DNA of 41,096 bases. It comes from Maritimibacter sp. REDSEA-S28_B5 (GTDB taxonomy: Bacteria; Pseudomonadota; Alphaproteobacteria; Rhodobacterales; Rhodobacteraceae). The number at the start of each line of letters is the position of its first letter. Within the stretch, counting starts at the first letter, position 1. Below, one piece after another: positions 1-8,390 of this stretch. The stretch lies in contig LUOO01000013.1 in assembly GCA_001626765.1 (NCBI GenBank), forward strand, positions 30,047 through 71,142. Direction: 5' to 3'. The translations under genes and the position numbers were made by a program. Below the pieces are notes generated by a model that saw only the letters and a program-made list of their open reading frames with translations, was not told where the DNA came from and searched no databases.

Positions 1-1435
1 GCGTCGGACCGATCACCGTGCCCGCCGTCGCGCGCGCGGCGAGGACAAAGCGGTCGTCTTCGCCGAAGCCCCTGTAGACGCGGGCGTCGATGGTGCCCCA
101 TGCGCCCGCACCGTTCGAGAAATCGTAAAACGGCTCGACCTCGCCCGCGAGGTAGAAACCGTTCTTGGCATCAAGCGGGTTGTCGCGACGATCCCAAGTG
201 AGAGTTGCAGGCACCCGAACGATCGAGAAGTTGCGCGTGCCCTGGCTGTCGGTCACCCGGCTGAACATGTAGCCGCCACCGATGGTGCCGGTGAGCTTAT
301 CCGAGAAATAGCGGGTGACGCCCGCCTCGCCCGCCGCCTGCCAGGCCCGGAAGGTCGGCTCGCGCAGCATGTCGGCGGTGGCAAGAATATAGGCGTCGTT
401 GTCAGTGCCAAAGGCCGCCGGGATGTCGAGCCGCGTGGCAATCTGGACGTCGAGATTGCCAAGCCCCGGCGTGATCCCCGAGAGCGAGGCATCGAAGCGG
501 AACCGCTCGGCCCCGCCCAGGAGATTGCGGTGCATCCAGTAGCCCGAGACCCCGAGACCTTCGAGCGAGGAAATCTCGGCGCCGAAGCCGTAGCGGCGCG
601 GCTTCATGTCATCCAGGGACAGCAGCATCGGCATGGTGTCGCCGGGACCAAGCGGCCCCTCTTCGACCGCGACCGAGGCAAAGGCCCCGGTGCGGCGCAG
701 TCGTTCGACTGCACGCTCAAGCTCGGCCGGGGAAAACACCTCGCCGGTGGGCAGGCCCGCGATGCGCTGGATGCGCGCGGCGCGCACGTAGCTGGGCGTG
801 ACCTGCCGCAACTCGCCAAAGCGCACGACAGGCCCCGGTGCGATCCATATCTGCGCGCGCAGGCGGGAGGTCGCGTGATTGGCGGCAAGGTCCTGCCCCG
901 AAACCTCGGCCTTGGCCCGGCCTTCCTCGCGCCAGTCCTCGACCGCCTGCGCGGCCGCGTCGCGGATCACCTCGGCGCGCGCCACCTCGCCGGCGGCATA
1001 GCCGTCAGTGGGCACAGCGCCGCGCGGGATCGGCGTCACGATGGCATTGGAGAAAAAGAACTGCCGCCCCGGATCGACGGTCACGTCGATGCGCCGTACG
1101 GTCGCGGGAAGGTTGTAAGTGGCGAGGTTCGCCGCCTCGACTCCATCCACGCGCACGTTGATGACGCCGCCGTAGTAACCTTCGGCATAGAGCGTGTTCA
1201 GCAGGCGTTCGTATTCCGCCAGCGAGGTCGCGACGAGGTCGCGGGCGTTCGTGCGCTCTTCCTCTTCCGAGGCCAGCAGGAGCGAGGCCCCCTTGAGCGT
1301 CGTTTCGAGGTCGGCATCGCCGCCGGAGACCGTGAAGGTGATATCGTCAACCGCCCGGGCGGGAAGCGGTCCCAGCACGAGCGCTGCGGCCAGAACCGCG
1401 GAAGGCAGGCGTGTCAGATGTGTCGTGAGCCCCAT
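1..1435 (-). CDS. tamA: Outer-membrane assembly factor TamA (BamA/Omp85 family), C-terminus cut by window edge
   Basis: Reading down from an ATG at 1435 gives 478 residues without a stop before the window begins. The N-terminus (MGLTTHLTRLPSAVLAAA, then LPARA) is a signal peptide. Next come POTRA-like segments (DDITFTVSGGDADLETTL; YYGGVINVRVDG; IDVTVDPGRQFFFSNA; ASVAVEEGPLGPGDTMP). From about residue 280 there is a beta-barrel region with RRYGFGAEISSLEGLG, YWMHRNLLGGAERFRFD and WDRRDNPLDAKNGFYLAGEV, the typical Omp85 barrel strands. The family usually runs near 580-620 residues, so about 100-140 barrel residues are missing beyond the edge. TamA works in the outer membrane with the inner-membrane-anchored TamB in envelope assembly; tamB would be expected just outside the window. 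The three-POTRA layout and lack of a fourth or fifth POTRA favour TamA over BamA. Confidence 0.88.
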   Translation of the reverse strand, partial: MGLTTHLTRLPSAVLAAALVLGPLPARAVDDITFTVSGGDADLETTLKGASLLLASEEEERTNARDLVATSLAEYERLLNTLYAEGYYGGVINVRVDGVEAANLATYNLPATVRRIDVTVDPGRQFFFSNAIVTPIPRGAVPTDGYAAGEVARAEVIRDAAAQAVEDWREEGRAKAEVSGQDLAANHATSRLRAQIWIAPGPVVRFGELRQVTPSYVRAARIQRIAGLPTGEVFSPAELERAVERLRRTGAFASVAVEEGPLGPGDTMPMLLSLDDMKPRRYGFGAEISSLEGLGVSGYWMHRNLLGGAERFRFDASLSGITPGLGNLDVQIATRLDIPAAFGTDNDAYILATADMLREPTFRAWQAAGEAGVTRYFSDKLTGTIGGGYMFSRVTDSQGTRNFSIVRVPATLTWDRRDNPLDAKNGFYLAGEVEPFYDFSNGAGAWGTIDARVYRGFGEDDRFVLAARATAGTVIGPT

Positions 1436-1589
1436 TCCGGCGCGGTTCCCCAGCTTCGCGTTTCTGCTCTTGGCCCCAAGGGTAGCGGTATGCGGACGCG
1501 CCTGCCACCGCATTCTGACAACGTGTCTCATTTGTGAAGGGTTCCGCGCAGAGCGGGTTTCGCCCCACGCGATGCGTGGAACGAACCAT

Positions 1590-1640
1590 GTGGGGGGCTG
1601 TGCCGCCCACACCCCCCGGGATATTTATGAACCAGAGAAG
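1590..1640 (+). repeat. Palindromic dispersed repeat, copy 1 (REP-like)
   Basis: A 9-bp stem with one mismatch (GTGGGGGGC at 1590-1598, GCCGCCCAC at 1602-1610, loop TGT) is followed by CCCCCCGGGATATTTATG and AACCAGAGAAG. The layout of a GC-rich hairpin, then a CCCGG(G)-ATATTT block, then a purine-rich tail matches the copy on the other strand at 16376-16427. I recognise this as a dispersed element common between genes in Rhodobacteraceae. It lies between the 3' end of nadC and the start of tamA, where it may end or stabilise the nad transcript. Confidence 0.6.
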
Positions 1641-1655
1641 TGGACGGGGTTCGGC

Positions 1656-2525
1656 CTAGAAATCGAGGCCGAGGTCGAGCGTCTTTGCCGAGTGGGTGAG
1701 TGCGCCGGAGGAGATGTAATCGACGCCGGTGGCCGCGACTTCGGCGATGCGTTCGAGTTTCATGTTGCCCGACGCCTCGAGCACGACCTTGCCCCCGACT
1801 TTGCCTTTCGCCATCTCGACGGCCTTGGCAAGCGTCAGCGTATCCATGTTGTCCAGAAGCACGTTGTCCGCGCCGCCGACCTCGAGCACCACGGCGAGCT
1901 GTTCGAGGGTATCGACCTCGATCTCGACCTTCATCATGTGGGAGGCGACGGCTTTCGTGGCCTCCAGCACGGCCTTGACACCACCGGCGGCGGCGATGTG
2001 GTTGTCTTTTATCAGGATCGCGTCCGAGAGCGAATAGCGGTGGTTGAAGCCGCCGCCGTGCAGAACCGCCTGTTTCTCGACGAGCCGCAGGCCGGGGGTC
2101 GTCTTGCGGGTGCAGGTGATGCGGGTCTGGGTGCCCTTGGTTTCCGCCACGAAGGCGGCAGTCAGCGTGGCGATGCCGGAGAGGCGACCCGCGAAGTTGA
2201 GCGCGACGCGTTCGCCGGAAAGGATCGAGGCCGCGCGGCCCCGGATGCGCATGAGCGTGGTGCCGGGCAGCACGGGCGTGCCGTCGGCGATCAGGGTTTC
2301 GACTTCGAGCGACGGGTCCACGAGGCGGAAGGCAATCTCGGCAATCTGCATGCCCGAAACAACGCCGGGTTCGCGCGCGTTGATCGCGGCGTCGTAGTTG
2401 GTCGCGGCGGGGATCACGGCGCGGGTGGTGACATCGCCGTAGGTGCCCAGATCCTCCATCAGCGCATTGCGGACCAGCGGCTCGAGGATCAGGTCGGGGA
2501 GGGTCGAATAGCTCGTGGTGCTCAT
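1656..2525 (-). CDS. nadC: Nicotinate-nucleotide pyrophosphorylase (carboxylating), quinolinate phosphoribosyltransferase
   Basis: This enzyme converts quinolinate and PRPP to nicotinate mononucleotide, CO2 and pyrophosphate, the third step of de novo NAD synthesis. The protein has 289 residues, the normal family length. Family motifs are present: ERVALNFAGRLSGIAT around 105-120, TRKTTPGLR at 139-147, HGGGFNHR at 156-163 and KDNH at 173-176, which together carry the substrate- and phosphate-binding residues. The alpha/beta-barrel C-terminus has LLDNM and the late EASGN and SSGALTHS segments. Its ATG overlaps the nadB stop by 4 bp (ATGA), so the two are probably translationally coupled. It is the last gene of nadA-nadB-nadC. 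Confidence 0.97.
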   Translation of the reverse strand: MSTTSYSTLPDLILEPLVRNALMEDLGTYGDVTTRAVIPAATNYDAAINAREPGVVSGMQIAEIAFRLVDPSLEVETLIADGTPVLPGTTLMRIRGRAASILSGERVALNFAGRLSGIATLTAAFVAETKGTQTRITCTRKTTPGLRLVEKQAVLHGGGFNHRYSLSDAILIKDNHIAAAGGVKAVLEATKAVASHMMKVEIEVDTLEQLAVVLEVGGADNVLLDNMDTLTLAKAVEMAKGKVGGKVVLEASGNMKLERIAEVAATGVDYISSGALTHSAKTLDLGLDF

Positions 2526-4087
2526 GCCATCTCCTTGGCGACGGCGTCACGAATGGCCACCGCTTCGGCCAGCGTGATCTTGGTGCGCTTCGCCTGCGCC
2601 GGGTCGGGGTTCGGGAAATCGTCGCGGTAGTGCCCGCCCCGGCTTTCCTCGCGCTGGAGCGCCGCTGCGGCGATCAGCGTGGCGGTCGCCGTCATGTTGC
2701 GCATGGTTTCGGTTTCAGCGGCGTCTTCGAGTTTCGCGATGATCGCGAGCGCCTCGCGCAGACCAGTGCGGGTGCGGCGCACACCGACCTTGGCGGTCAT
2801 TGTGTTGCGCAGGTCCTGCACCGCGGCTTCGTCCACTTCTTCGCCACCCCTAGGGAAGGTGATATCGAGTTCCGGTGCATCCGGGATGTCGCCCAGCGTG
2901 GCCGCCATATCCTCGGCGGCCTTCTTGCCGTAGACAAGGGCCTCGAGCAGGCCGTTCGACGCCAGCCGGTTCGCGCCATGCAGGCCCGTGGAGGACGCCT
3001 CGCCGCAGACCCAGAGCCGATCCAGCGACGCGCGGCCATGGTCGTTCGTGTCGACGCCGCCCATGTGGTAATGCGCGGCGACCGCCACGGGGATCGGGTT
3101 GGCCACCGGATCGAAACCGGCACGAGCGCAGGCCTCTGCCACCGCCGGGAAGCGGATCAGCACCTCGTCGCCCAGCGCGGCGCGGGTGTCGAGCATCGGT
3201 CGATTGCCCGCCTGCGTCTGCTTGAAGATCGCGCGGGCGACGATGTCACGCGGCGCAAGCTCGGCATCCGGGTGTTCGTCCAGCATGAACCGTTCGCCAT
3301 CCTTGTTGACGAGGATCGCGCCCTCGCCCCGGAGCGCCTCGGTCGCGAGCGGCATGGGGTCCTCGCCCATGTCGATGGCCGTGGGGTGGAACTGCACGAA
3401 CTCCGGATCAGCGATGAGCGCACCGGCGCGGGCGGCAAAGCCGATGACCTGCCCCCGGATGCGCGGCGGGTTCGTCGTATGGGCGAAGAGCCCGCCGGAG
3501 CCGCCGCCCGCGAGAAGCACGGCGGGGGTTTCGATCAGCACGGGACCCGACGCCGGATCGGTGTGACGGACCCAGACACCGGTGACAGTGGTGCCGTCGG
3601 TCTCGAGTCCGGTGGCGAGCGCCGCCTCGATCACCTGAACCGAGGGCGTCGCGCGGACCTTGGCGATCAGCGTCTCCATGATCTGCTTGCCGGCCTGGTC
3701 GCCCTTGACCCGCACCACGCGGGCGGTGGAATGGGCAGCTTCGCGGCTCATCACATAGCTGCCTTCTGGCGTGCGGTCGAAGGGTGTGCCGAGGTCGGTC
3801 AGGTCGAGGATATGTTCGGCGGCATGTTCGGTGACCATGGCGGCGACCTGCGCATCGACCGTGCCCGCGCCCGCGGTCACCGTATCGGCGGCATGGGCGG
3901 CGGGGCTGTCGGTCGCGGCCATCGCGGCGGCCACGCCCCCCTGGGCCCAAGCCGAGGACGCGCCTTCGCCCAGCCGTTCAGGCGAGATCATCAGGACCGG
4001 GCGCGGCGCGAGGGTGAGCGCGGCGTAGAGCGCCCCCAAACCCGCGCCGACAATGACCACACGGTCTGTCTTAAGAACTGCACTCAT
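2522..4087 (-). CDS. nadB: L-aspartate oxidase
   Basis: This FAD enzyme oxidises L-aspartate to iminoaspartate, which NadA condenses with dihydroxyacetone phosphate. The protein has 521 residues, as in other NadB proteins. Residues 11-20 carry the FAD Rossmann loop (VIVGAGLGAL), and 44-51 the flavin-site SSAWAQGG. The aspartate-site residues appear as APRDIVARAI (Arg280) and AAHYHMGG (His339). The C-terminal FAD segment is CGEASSTGLHGANRLASNG (361-379), which separates NadB from fumarate reductases. A strong ribosome site, GGGGGAGA, lies just before the ATG. It starts 27 bp after nadA and overlaps nadC by 4 bp, so the three form one operon. Confidence 0.97.
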   Translation of the reverse strand: MSAVLKTDRVVIVGAGLGALYAALTLAPRPVLMISPERLGEGASSAWAQGGVAAAMAATDSPAAHAADTVTAGAGTVDAQVAAMVTEHAAEHILDLTDLGTPFDRTPEGSYVMSREAAHSTARVVRVKGDQAGKQIMETLIAKVRATPSVQVIEAALATGLETDGTTVTGVWVRHTDPASGPVLIETPAVLLAGGGSGGLFAHTTNPPRIRGQVIGFAARAGALIADPEFVQFHPTAIDMGEDPMPLATEALRGEGAILVNKDGERFMLDEHPDAELAPRDIVARAIFKQTQAGNRPMLDTRAALGDEVLIRFPAVAEACARAGFDPVANPIPVAVAAHYHMGGVDTNDHGRASLDRLWVCGEASSTGLHGANRLASNGLLEALVYGKKAAEDMAATLGDIPDAPELDITFPRGGEEVDEAAVQDLRNTMTAKVGVRRTRTGLREALAIIAKLEDAAETETMRNMTATATLIAAAALQREESRGGHYRDDFPNPDPAQAKRTKITLAEAVAIRDAVAKEMA

Positions 4088-4114
4088 AGGATCTCCCCCG
4101 CCCCTGAGAGGCCC

Positions 4115-5185
4115 CTAGATGCCCAACTGCTTGGACAAATCAATCATTCGCTCGACCGCGACGCGAGCCTTGGCGGCGACTTCCGGGTCCACATGAACTT
4201 CGGCTTCGCCGGAGTGCAGCGCCCAGAGCACCTTTTCCAGCGTGATCTTCTTCATGTAGGGGCACATGTTGCAGGGGCCGACGAAATCGACCTCGGGCAA
4301 CTCGTCCGAGATGTTCGACGCCATCGAACATTCGGTGACGAGCAGGGCCTGTTTCGGTTTGCGCTCGCGCACGAAATTGATGATGCCGCTGGTCGATCCG
4401 GCGAAATCGCTTTCGTCCACAACCTCGGGCGGGCACTCCGGATGTGCGATGATCGTGGTGTCGGGGTTCCACTTGCGGTAGTCGCGCAGGTCCTGCGCCG
4501 TAAAGCGTTCGTGGACCACGCAGGAGCCGTTCCACCAGACGATGGTCTTTTCCGGCACCTGCCGTGCGACGTTCTGCGCGAGGTATTGATCGGGGGCCAT
4601 GATCACCGTCTGCTCTGGCAGCGCGCGGACGATGGCGGCGGCGTTGGACGAGGTGCAGCAGATGTCGGACGCCGCCTTTTCTTCGGCCGTCGTGTTCACA
4701 TAGGTCACGACCGGCGCGCCGGGATACTGCGCGCGCATCTGGGCGATGCCAGCGGCCCCGATGGAATTGGCGAGCGAACAGCCAGCCTCCATATCCGGGA
4801 TCAGCACACGCTTGGACGGGTTCAGGATTTTCGACGTCTCGGCCATGAAGTGCACGCCACACTGGACAATGGTCTCGGCCTCGACCTCCGTCGCCTTGAT
4901 CGCGAGTTGCAGCGAGTCGCCGACGAAATCCGCAACACCGTGATAAATGTCGGGCGTCATGTAATTGTGGGCGAGGATGACCGCGTTCTTTTCGCGTTTG
5001 AGCCGGTTGATCGCGGCGACATAGGGCGCGGCCTGCACCCATTCGGGCGGGCTGACGACGCGGTCCATGGTCGCGTAGAGATCTTTCATCTCTTCCGCGA
5101 GGTCCGCGTTCGGCGCGAGGTCATAGGCCTCGGCCAGTTCGTGCCGCATGGTGCGAAAATCGAGCATGTCGCCCCCCATTTCCAC
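4115..5185 (-). CDS. nadA: Quinolinate synthase
   Basis: NadA condenses iminoaspartate with dihydroxyacetone phosphate to quinolinate on an oxygen-sensitive [4Fe-4S] cluster in the cytosol. The three expected cysteine ligands are visible in VQCGVHFMAETS, AHPECPPEV and GPCNMCPYM. Other conserved blocks are ILAHNYMTPDIYHGVADFVG, VTYVNTTAEEKA and the C-terminal EVHVDPEVAAKARVAVERM. The longest reading starts at a GTG at 5185 (356 residues). The better start is probably the ATG at 5167 (350 residues, MLDFRTMRHEL), because a GGGGGG run lies a suitable distance before it and nothing like a ribosome site precedes the GTG. A perfect 15-bp palindrome directly upstream could control the operon. Confidence 0.97.
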   Translation of the reverse strand: MEMGGDMLDFRTMRHELAEAYDLAPNADLAEEMKDLYATMDRVVSPPEWVQAAPYVAAINRLKREKNAVILAHNYMTPDIYHGVADFVGDSLQLAIKATEVEAETIVQCGVHFMAETSKILNPSKRVLIPDMEAGCSLANSIGAAGIAQMRAQYPGAPVVTYVNTTAEEKAASDICCTSSNAAAIVRALPEQTVIMAPDQYLAQNVARQVPEKTIVWWNGSCVVHERFTAQDLRDYRKWNPDTTIIAHPECPPEVVDESDFAGSTSGIINFVRERKPKQALLVTECSMASNISDELPEVDFVGPCNMCPYMKKITLEKVLWALHSGEAEVHVDPEVAAKARVAVERMIDLSKQLGI

Positions 5186-5200
5186 GACCCATGATGGGTC
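5186..5200. promoter_or_regulatory. Palindromic candidate operator of the nad operon
   Basis: GACCCATGATGGGTC is a perfect inverted repeat (two 7-bp arms around one base). It sits 19 bp before the preferred nadA ATG and abuts the alternative GTG start. Alphaproteobacterial de novo NAD operons are known to be repressor-controlled (NrtR- and NadQ-type regulators). I cannot match this palindrome to either site from memory, so the regulator is open. Confidence 0.5.
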
Positions 5201-5296
5201 ATACCGGCCCGTTCAATCAGGTTGCCCGCAAAGCTGCAAGATAAACCGCTGTTTTTACGGGCGATTGGGTCGCTATTGCTGACCTAAGGTGGGGCT

Positions 5297-5325
5297 TCGG
5301 GGCCGAAAATCAAGATCGGCCCCGA
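5297..5325 (-). terminator. Hairpin after the aminotransferase gene
   Basis: Perfect 10-bp stem: TCGGGGCCGA at 5297-5306 and TCGGCCCCGA at 5316-5325, with a 9-base loop. It starts 11 bp past the aminotransferase stop on the minus strand and lies between that gene and the nad operon. There is no U-run after it in either direction, so it could be a terminator helped by other factors or a 3'-end stabiliser. Confidence 0.5.
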
Positions 5326-5335
5326 GGATTGGCGC

Positions 5336-6706
5336 CTAGTCCAGAATGGCCCTCACCGCCTTGGCCGTTTTCTGTGCGATCTCGTCCGCCTCAGCCTCGG
5401 TCACGCAGAAGGGCGGCGCGAATCCGAGGATGTCACCCTGCGGCATGGCGCGGCCGATGACGCCCTCCTTGAGCAGCGCCGCTGCGATGGACGGCCCGAC
5501 CTTTTCGGAGGCGTCGAAGAAGGTCCGCTTCTCGGCATCCTTCACGAACTCGACGGCGCAGAGCAGCCCTTCGCCGCGCACCTCGCCCACATGGGCATGG
5601 TCGCCCAGCGCGGATTTCAGCGCGGCCTTGAAGTAACCACCGACCCGCCCCGCGTTTTCGACGAGGTTCAGGTCGTCGATGAGCTTGAGGTTCGCGACCC
5701 CGGCAGCCGCCCCGATGGGATGCGCCGAATAGGTCCAGCCGTGGCCGATAGGGCCGTTCTCGTCGGTACCTTGCTCCAGCACCTGCCACATCTTGTCCGA
5801 CACGATGGACCCCGACAACGGCGCATAGGCCGAGGTCAGCCCCTTGGCGATGGTGATGAGGTCGGGCTTCATCCCGTAGTGCTCCGACCCGAACATGCTC
5901 CCCAGACGCCCGAAGCCCGTCACGACCTCGTCCGCGATCAGCAGGATGTCATGCTTGTCGAGCACCTTCTGGATCGCGGCCCAGTAGCCTTCGGGCGGCG
6001 GCACGAGGCCCCCAGTGCCCAGCGCAGGCTCGCCGATGAAGGCGGCAATGGTGTCGGCCCCTTCGCGGTCGATCAGCGCCTCAAGCTCGGCCACGCAATG
6101 GGCGACGAAATCGGCTTCCGTCATGTCGAGGTTTTCGCGGCGGTAATAATACGGTGCCTCTGTGTGGATCACCTGGGACAGCGGCAGGTCGAATTTCTTG
6201 TGAAAAAGCTCGAGCCCGGTGAGCGACCCGGTCATGAGACCCGAGCCGTGATAACCGCGCCAGCGCGAGATGATCTTTTTCTTCGCGGGCCGCCCGAGGA
6301 TGTTGTTGTAGTACCAGACGAGCTTGATATTCGTCTCGTTCGCATCCGACCCCGACAGGCCGAAGTAGACCTTGGACATGTGATCCGGCGCGCGGTCGAG
6401 CACCATCTTGGCGAGCGTGATGGACGCCTCGGTCCCGTGGCCGACATATGCGTGGTAATAGGCCAGTTCCTTGGCCTGTTTCGCGATCGCCTCGGAAATC
6501 TCGGGCCGTCCGTAGCCCACGTTCACGCAGTATAGGCCCGCAAAGGCGTCGAGCAGCCGGTTGCCGTCGCGGTCGGTGATATGCACACCCTCGCCGCCTG
6601 TGATGATCCGGTTCGGCGCATCGCCCCGCGCAAAATCGGCGAGGTGCGTCGAGGGATGAAAAAAGTTCTCGCGGTCCCAGCGGTCGAGTTGGTCGTTGTT
6701 CAGCAT
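5336..6706 (-). CDS. atf: Class III (omega) aminotransferase, probable diaminobutyrate transaminase of ectoine catabolism (Atf/DoeD)
   Basis: A PLP-dependent class III aminotransferase of 456 residues. Seen motifs are the phosphate-cup GLSGSDANET (116-125), the WRGYHG block (149-154), the PLP-ring aspartate in LLIADEVVTGFGR (255-267) and the Schiff-base lysine Lys288 in ITIAKGLTSAYAPLSG. General annotation would be aspartate or putrescine-pyruvate aminotransferase family. I favour the ectoine role, the deamination of L-2,4-diaminobutyrate to aspartate-4-semialdehyde, because it follows an aldehyde dehydrogenase and an Lrp/AsnC regulator on the same strand next to a divergent ectoine hydrolase, the roseobacter asnC-ssd-atf arrangement. 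Substrate is inferred from context. It is 107 bp downstream of ssd, with its own ribosome site. Confidence 0.85.
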   Translation of the reverse strand: MLNNDQLDRWDRENFFHPSTHLADFARGDAPNRIITGGEGVHITDRDGNRLLDAFAGLYCVNVGYGRPEISEAIAKQAKELAYYHAYVGHGTEASITLAKMVLDRAPDHMSKVYFGLSGSDANETNIKLVWYYNNILGRPAKKKIISRWRGYHGSGLMTGSLTGLELFHKKFDLPLSQVIHTEAPYYYRRENLDMTEADFVAHCVAELEALIDREGADTIAAFIGEPALGTGGLVPPPEGYWAAIQKVLDKHDILLIADEVVTGFGRLGSMFGSEHYGMKPDLITIAKGLTSAYAPLSGSIVSDKMWQVLEQGTDENGPIGHGWTYSAHPIGAAAGVANLKLIDDLNLVENAGRVGGYFKAALKSALGDHAHVGEVRGEGLLCAVEFVKDAEKRTFFDASEKVGPSIAAALLKEGVIGRAMPQGDILGFAPPFCVTEAEADEIAQKTAKAVRAILD

Positions 6707-6813
6707 GTCGGGTCCTTTTTGGTCTTCTGCGGCGCCTGAGGCGCTTTCCCGTCTTCGATAAATAGCGGCGGCAAACCCCCGGTTGGTTCCTGGCTGGTTG
6801 CCTTATTCGAACG

Positions 6814-8289
6814 TCAGGCCCAATCGCGGCAGACGTATTTGATCTCCATGAACTCCTCCATGCCGCGCCGGGCACCTTCGCGGCCCAAGCCCGATTGCTT
6901 GGTCCCGCCAAAGGGGATCGGCGCGCCCGTGACCTTGGTCCTGTTCACCGCGACCATGCCGTATTGGAGAGCACGCGACAGGCGGTAGATGCGGCGCGGG
7001 TCGGTCGCGTGGACGTAAGCCACAAGGCCGTATTCCGTGTCATTGGCGCGCGTGATCACCTCGTCCTCGGTGTCGAAGTGCGTGATCGCGGCGACTGGAC
7101 CAAAGGTCTCTTCCCGCATGATCGCAGCATCGTCGGGCACGTCCGTGAGGATCGTGGGCGCGTAGAACAGATCGCCCTGCGCCAGCCGCTTGCCGCCCGT
7201 TACCAGCTTCGCGCCCTTCTCGATCGCGTCGGCCACATGCTCCTCCTGCTTGGCCACCGCGCGGGCGTTCATGAGCGGCCCGATGTCGGGGTCATCCATG
7301 CCTCGCCCCACGGTGAGCGCCTTGGTCGCCTCGGCGAACCTGGCGGTAAAGGCGTCATAGACCGGGCGTTCGACGTAAATCCGATTGGCCCCCAGACAAT
7401 CCTGACCAGAAGTCGCCCATTTCGCCTTCATCACCTCGTCCACGGCTTCGTCGAGGTTCGCGTCGGCAAAGACGATGACGGGGGCATGGCCACCCAACTC
7501 CATCACGAGCTTCTTCACCGTGCCCGCGCATTGGCCATAAAGCAGCCGCCCGACCTCGGTCGACCCGGTGAAGGAGAGGGCCCGCACGCGGGTGTCCTGC
7601 GTCCACGGCTCGACAATGGTGGGCGCGTTGCCCGTCACCACGTTGAACACCCCCGCAGGAACCCCGGCCCGTTCGGCCAGTTCCGCCAGAGCGAGGGCCG
7701 AGAACGGCGTCTCTTGGCTCGGGTGTGCGACCACCGTGGCTCCCGCCGCCAACGCCGCCGCCGCCTTGCGCGTCAGCATGGCCGAGGGGAAGTTCCACGG
7801 GGTGATGAGCGCCACGACCCCCACGGGTTCGAGCCACAGCTCGACCTCGGCGTCATGGAGGTGCGAGGTCACGCCTTCGATGTTCGGGCGCTTGGCCTCT
7901 TCGGCGTAGAACTCGACGAAAGACGCGGCATAGTCGATTTCGCCCCGTGCCTCGGAGATCGGCTTGCCCTGTTCGAGCACCATGATCCGGGCGAGGTCCT
8001 CTTTGTGGGCAAGCATCAGGTCGAACCACTTGCGCAGGATGGCGGACCTTTCCTGCGGCAGCGTCATCGACCAGCCGGCGAACGCCGCCTGCGCGCCATC
8101 CACCGCGAGCGTTGCATCCGCCGCCGTCATCTGAGCCACCTCGCCCAGAAACGCCCCGTTCGCCGGGTCGGTCACGTTGAATGTGGCCCCGTCCGAGGCC
8201 GCGCACCATTTGCCGCCCATGTAGGCAAAGCTGCGCAGAAGCCGCTTGTCACTGATGTCCACCTTGGACGGGATTGCCGTGTCGAGCAT
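6814..8289 (-). CDS. ssd: Aldehyde dehydrogenase of the succinate-semialdehyde family, probable aspartate-semialdehyde dehydrogenase of ectoine catabolism (Ssd/DoeC)
   Basis: A 491-residue NAD(P)-dependent aldehyde dehydrogenase closest in pattern to GabD. Catalytic residues are present: Asn166 (TPWNFP), Glu264 (MELGG) and the nucleophile Cys298 (SGQDCLGANR). Two features depart from GabD. The lysine that normally contacts the cofactor ribose (KPA/SQTP) is replaced by His189 (AHPSQETP), and the cysteine loop reads GQDC rather than GQTC. In ectoine breakdown this enzyme would oxidise aspartate-4-semialdehyde to aspartate. A strong AGGAGG ribosome site precedes the ATG. It sits between the AsnC-type regulator and the aminotransferase on one strand. 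A plain succinate-semialdehyde dehydrogenase is the alternative. Confidence 0.85.
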   Translation of the reverse strand: MLDTAIPSKVDISDKRLLRSFAYMGGKWCAASDGATFNVTDPANGAFLGEVAQMTAADATLAVDGAQAAFAGWSMTLPQERSAILRKWFDLMLAHKEDLARIMVLEQGKPISEARGEIDYAASFVEFYAEEAKRPNIEGVTSHLHDAEVELWLEPVGVVALITPWNFPSAMLTRKAAAALAAGATVVAHPSQETPFSALALAELAERAGVPAGVFNVVTGNAPTIVEPWTQDTRVRALSFTGSTEVGRLLYGQCAGTVKKLVMELGGHAPVIVFADANLDEAVDEVMKAKWATSGQDCLGANRIYVERPVYDAFTARFAEATKALTVGRGMDDPDIGPLMNARAVAKQEEHVADAIEKGAKLVTGGKRLAQGDLFYAPTILTDVPDDAAIMREETFGPVAAITHFDTEDEVITRANDTEYGLVAYVHATDPRRIYRLSRALQYGMVAVNRTKVTGAPIPFGGTKQSGLGREGARRGMEEFMEIKYVCRDWA

Positions 8290-8390
8290 GTCGTCGCCTC
8301 CTGTTTTCTGTGCCCAGAATGGCGACTGGACACAGAGAGCGAGGCTGAAATCGCGCCGGATCGGAGATTTATCTTCTCCGAAACCACACC

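Noticed and set aside
2630-5194. An 854-codon open frame on the plus strand opposite nadB and nadA
   Set aside because: It is antisense to two unambiguous enzymes, has no recognisable domain, and arises from the strong third-position GC bias. The same applies to long antisense frames at 12411-14477, 18192-20870 and 22616-25573.
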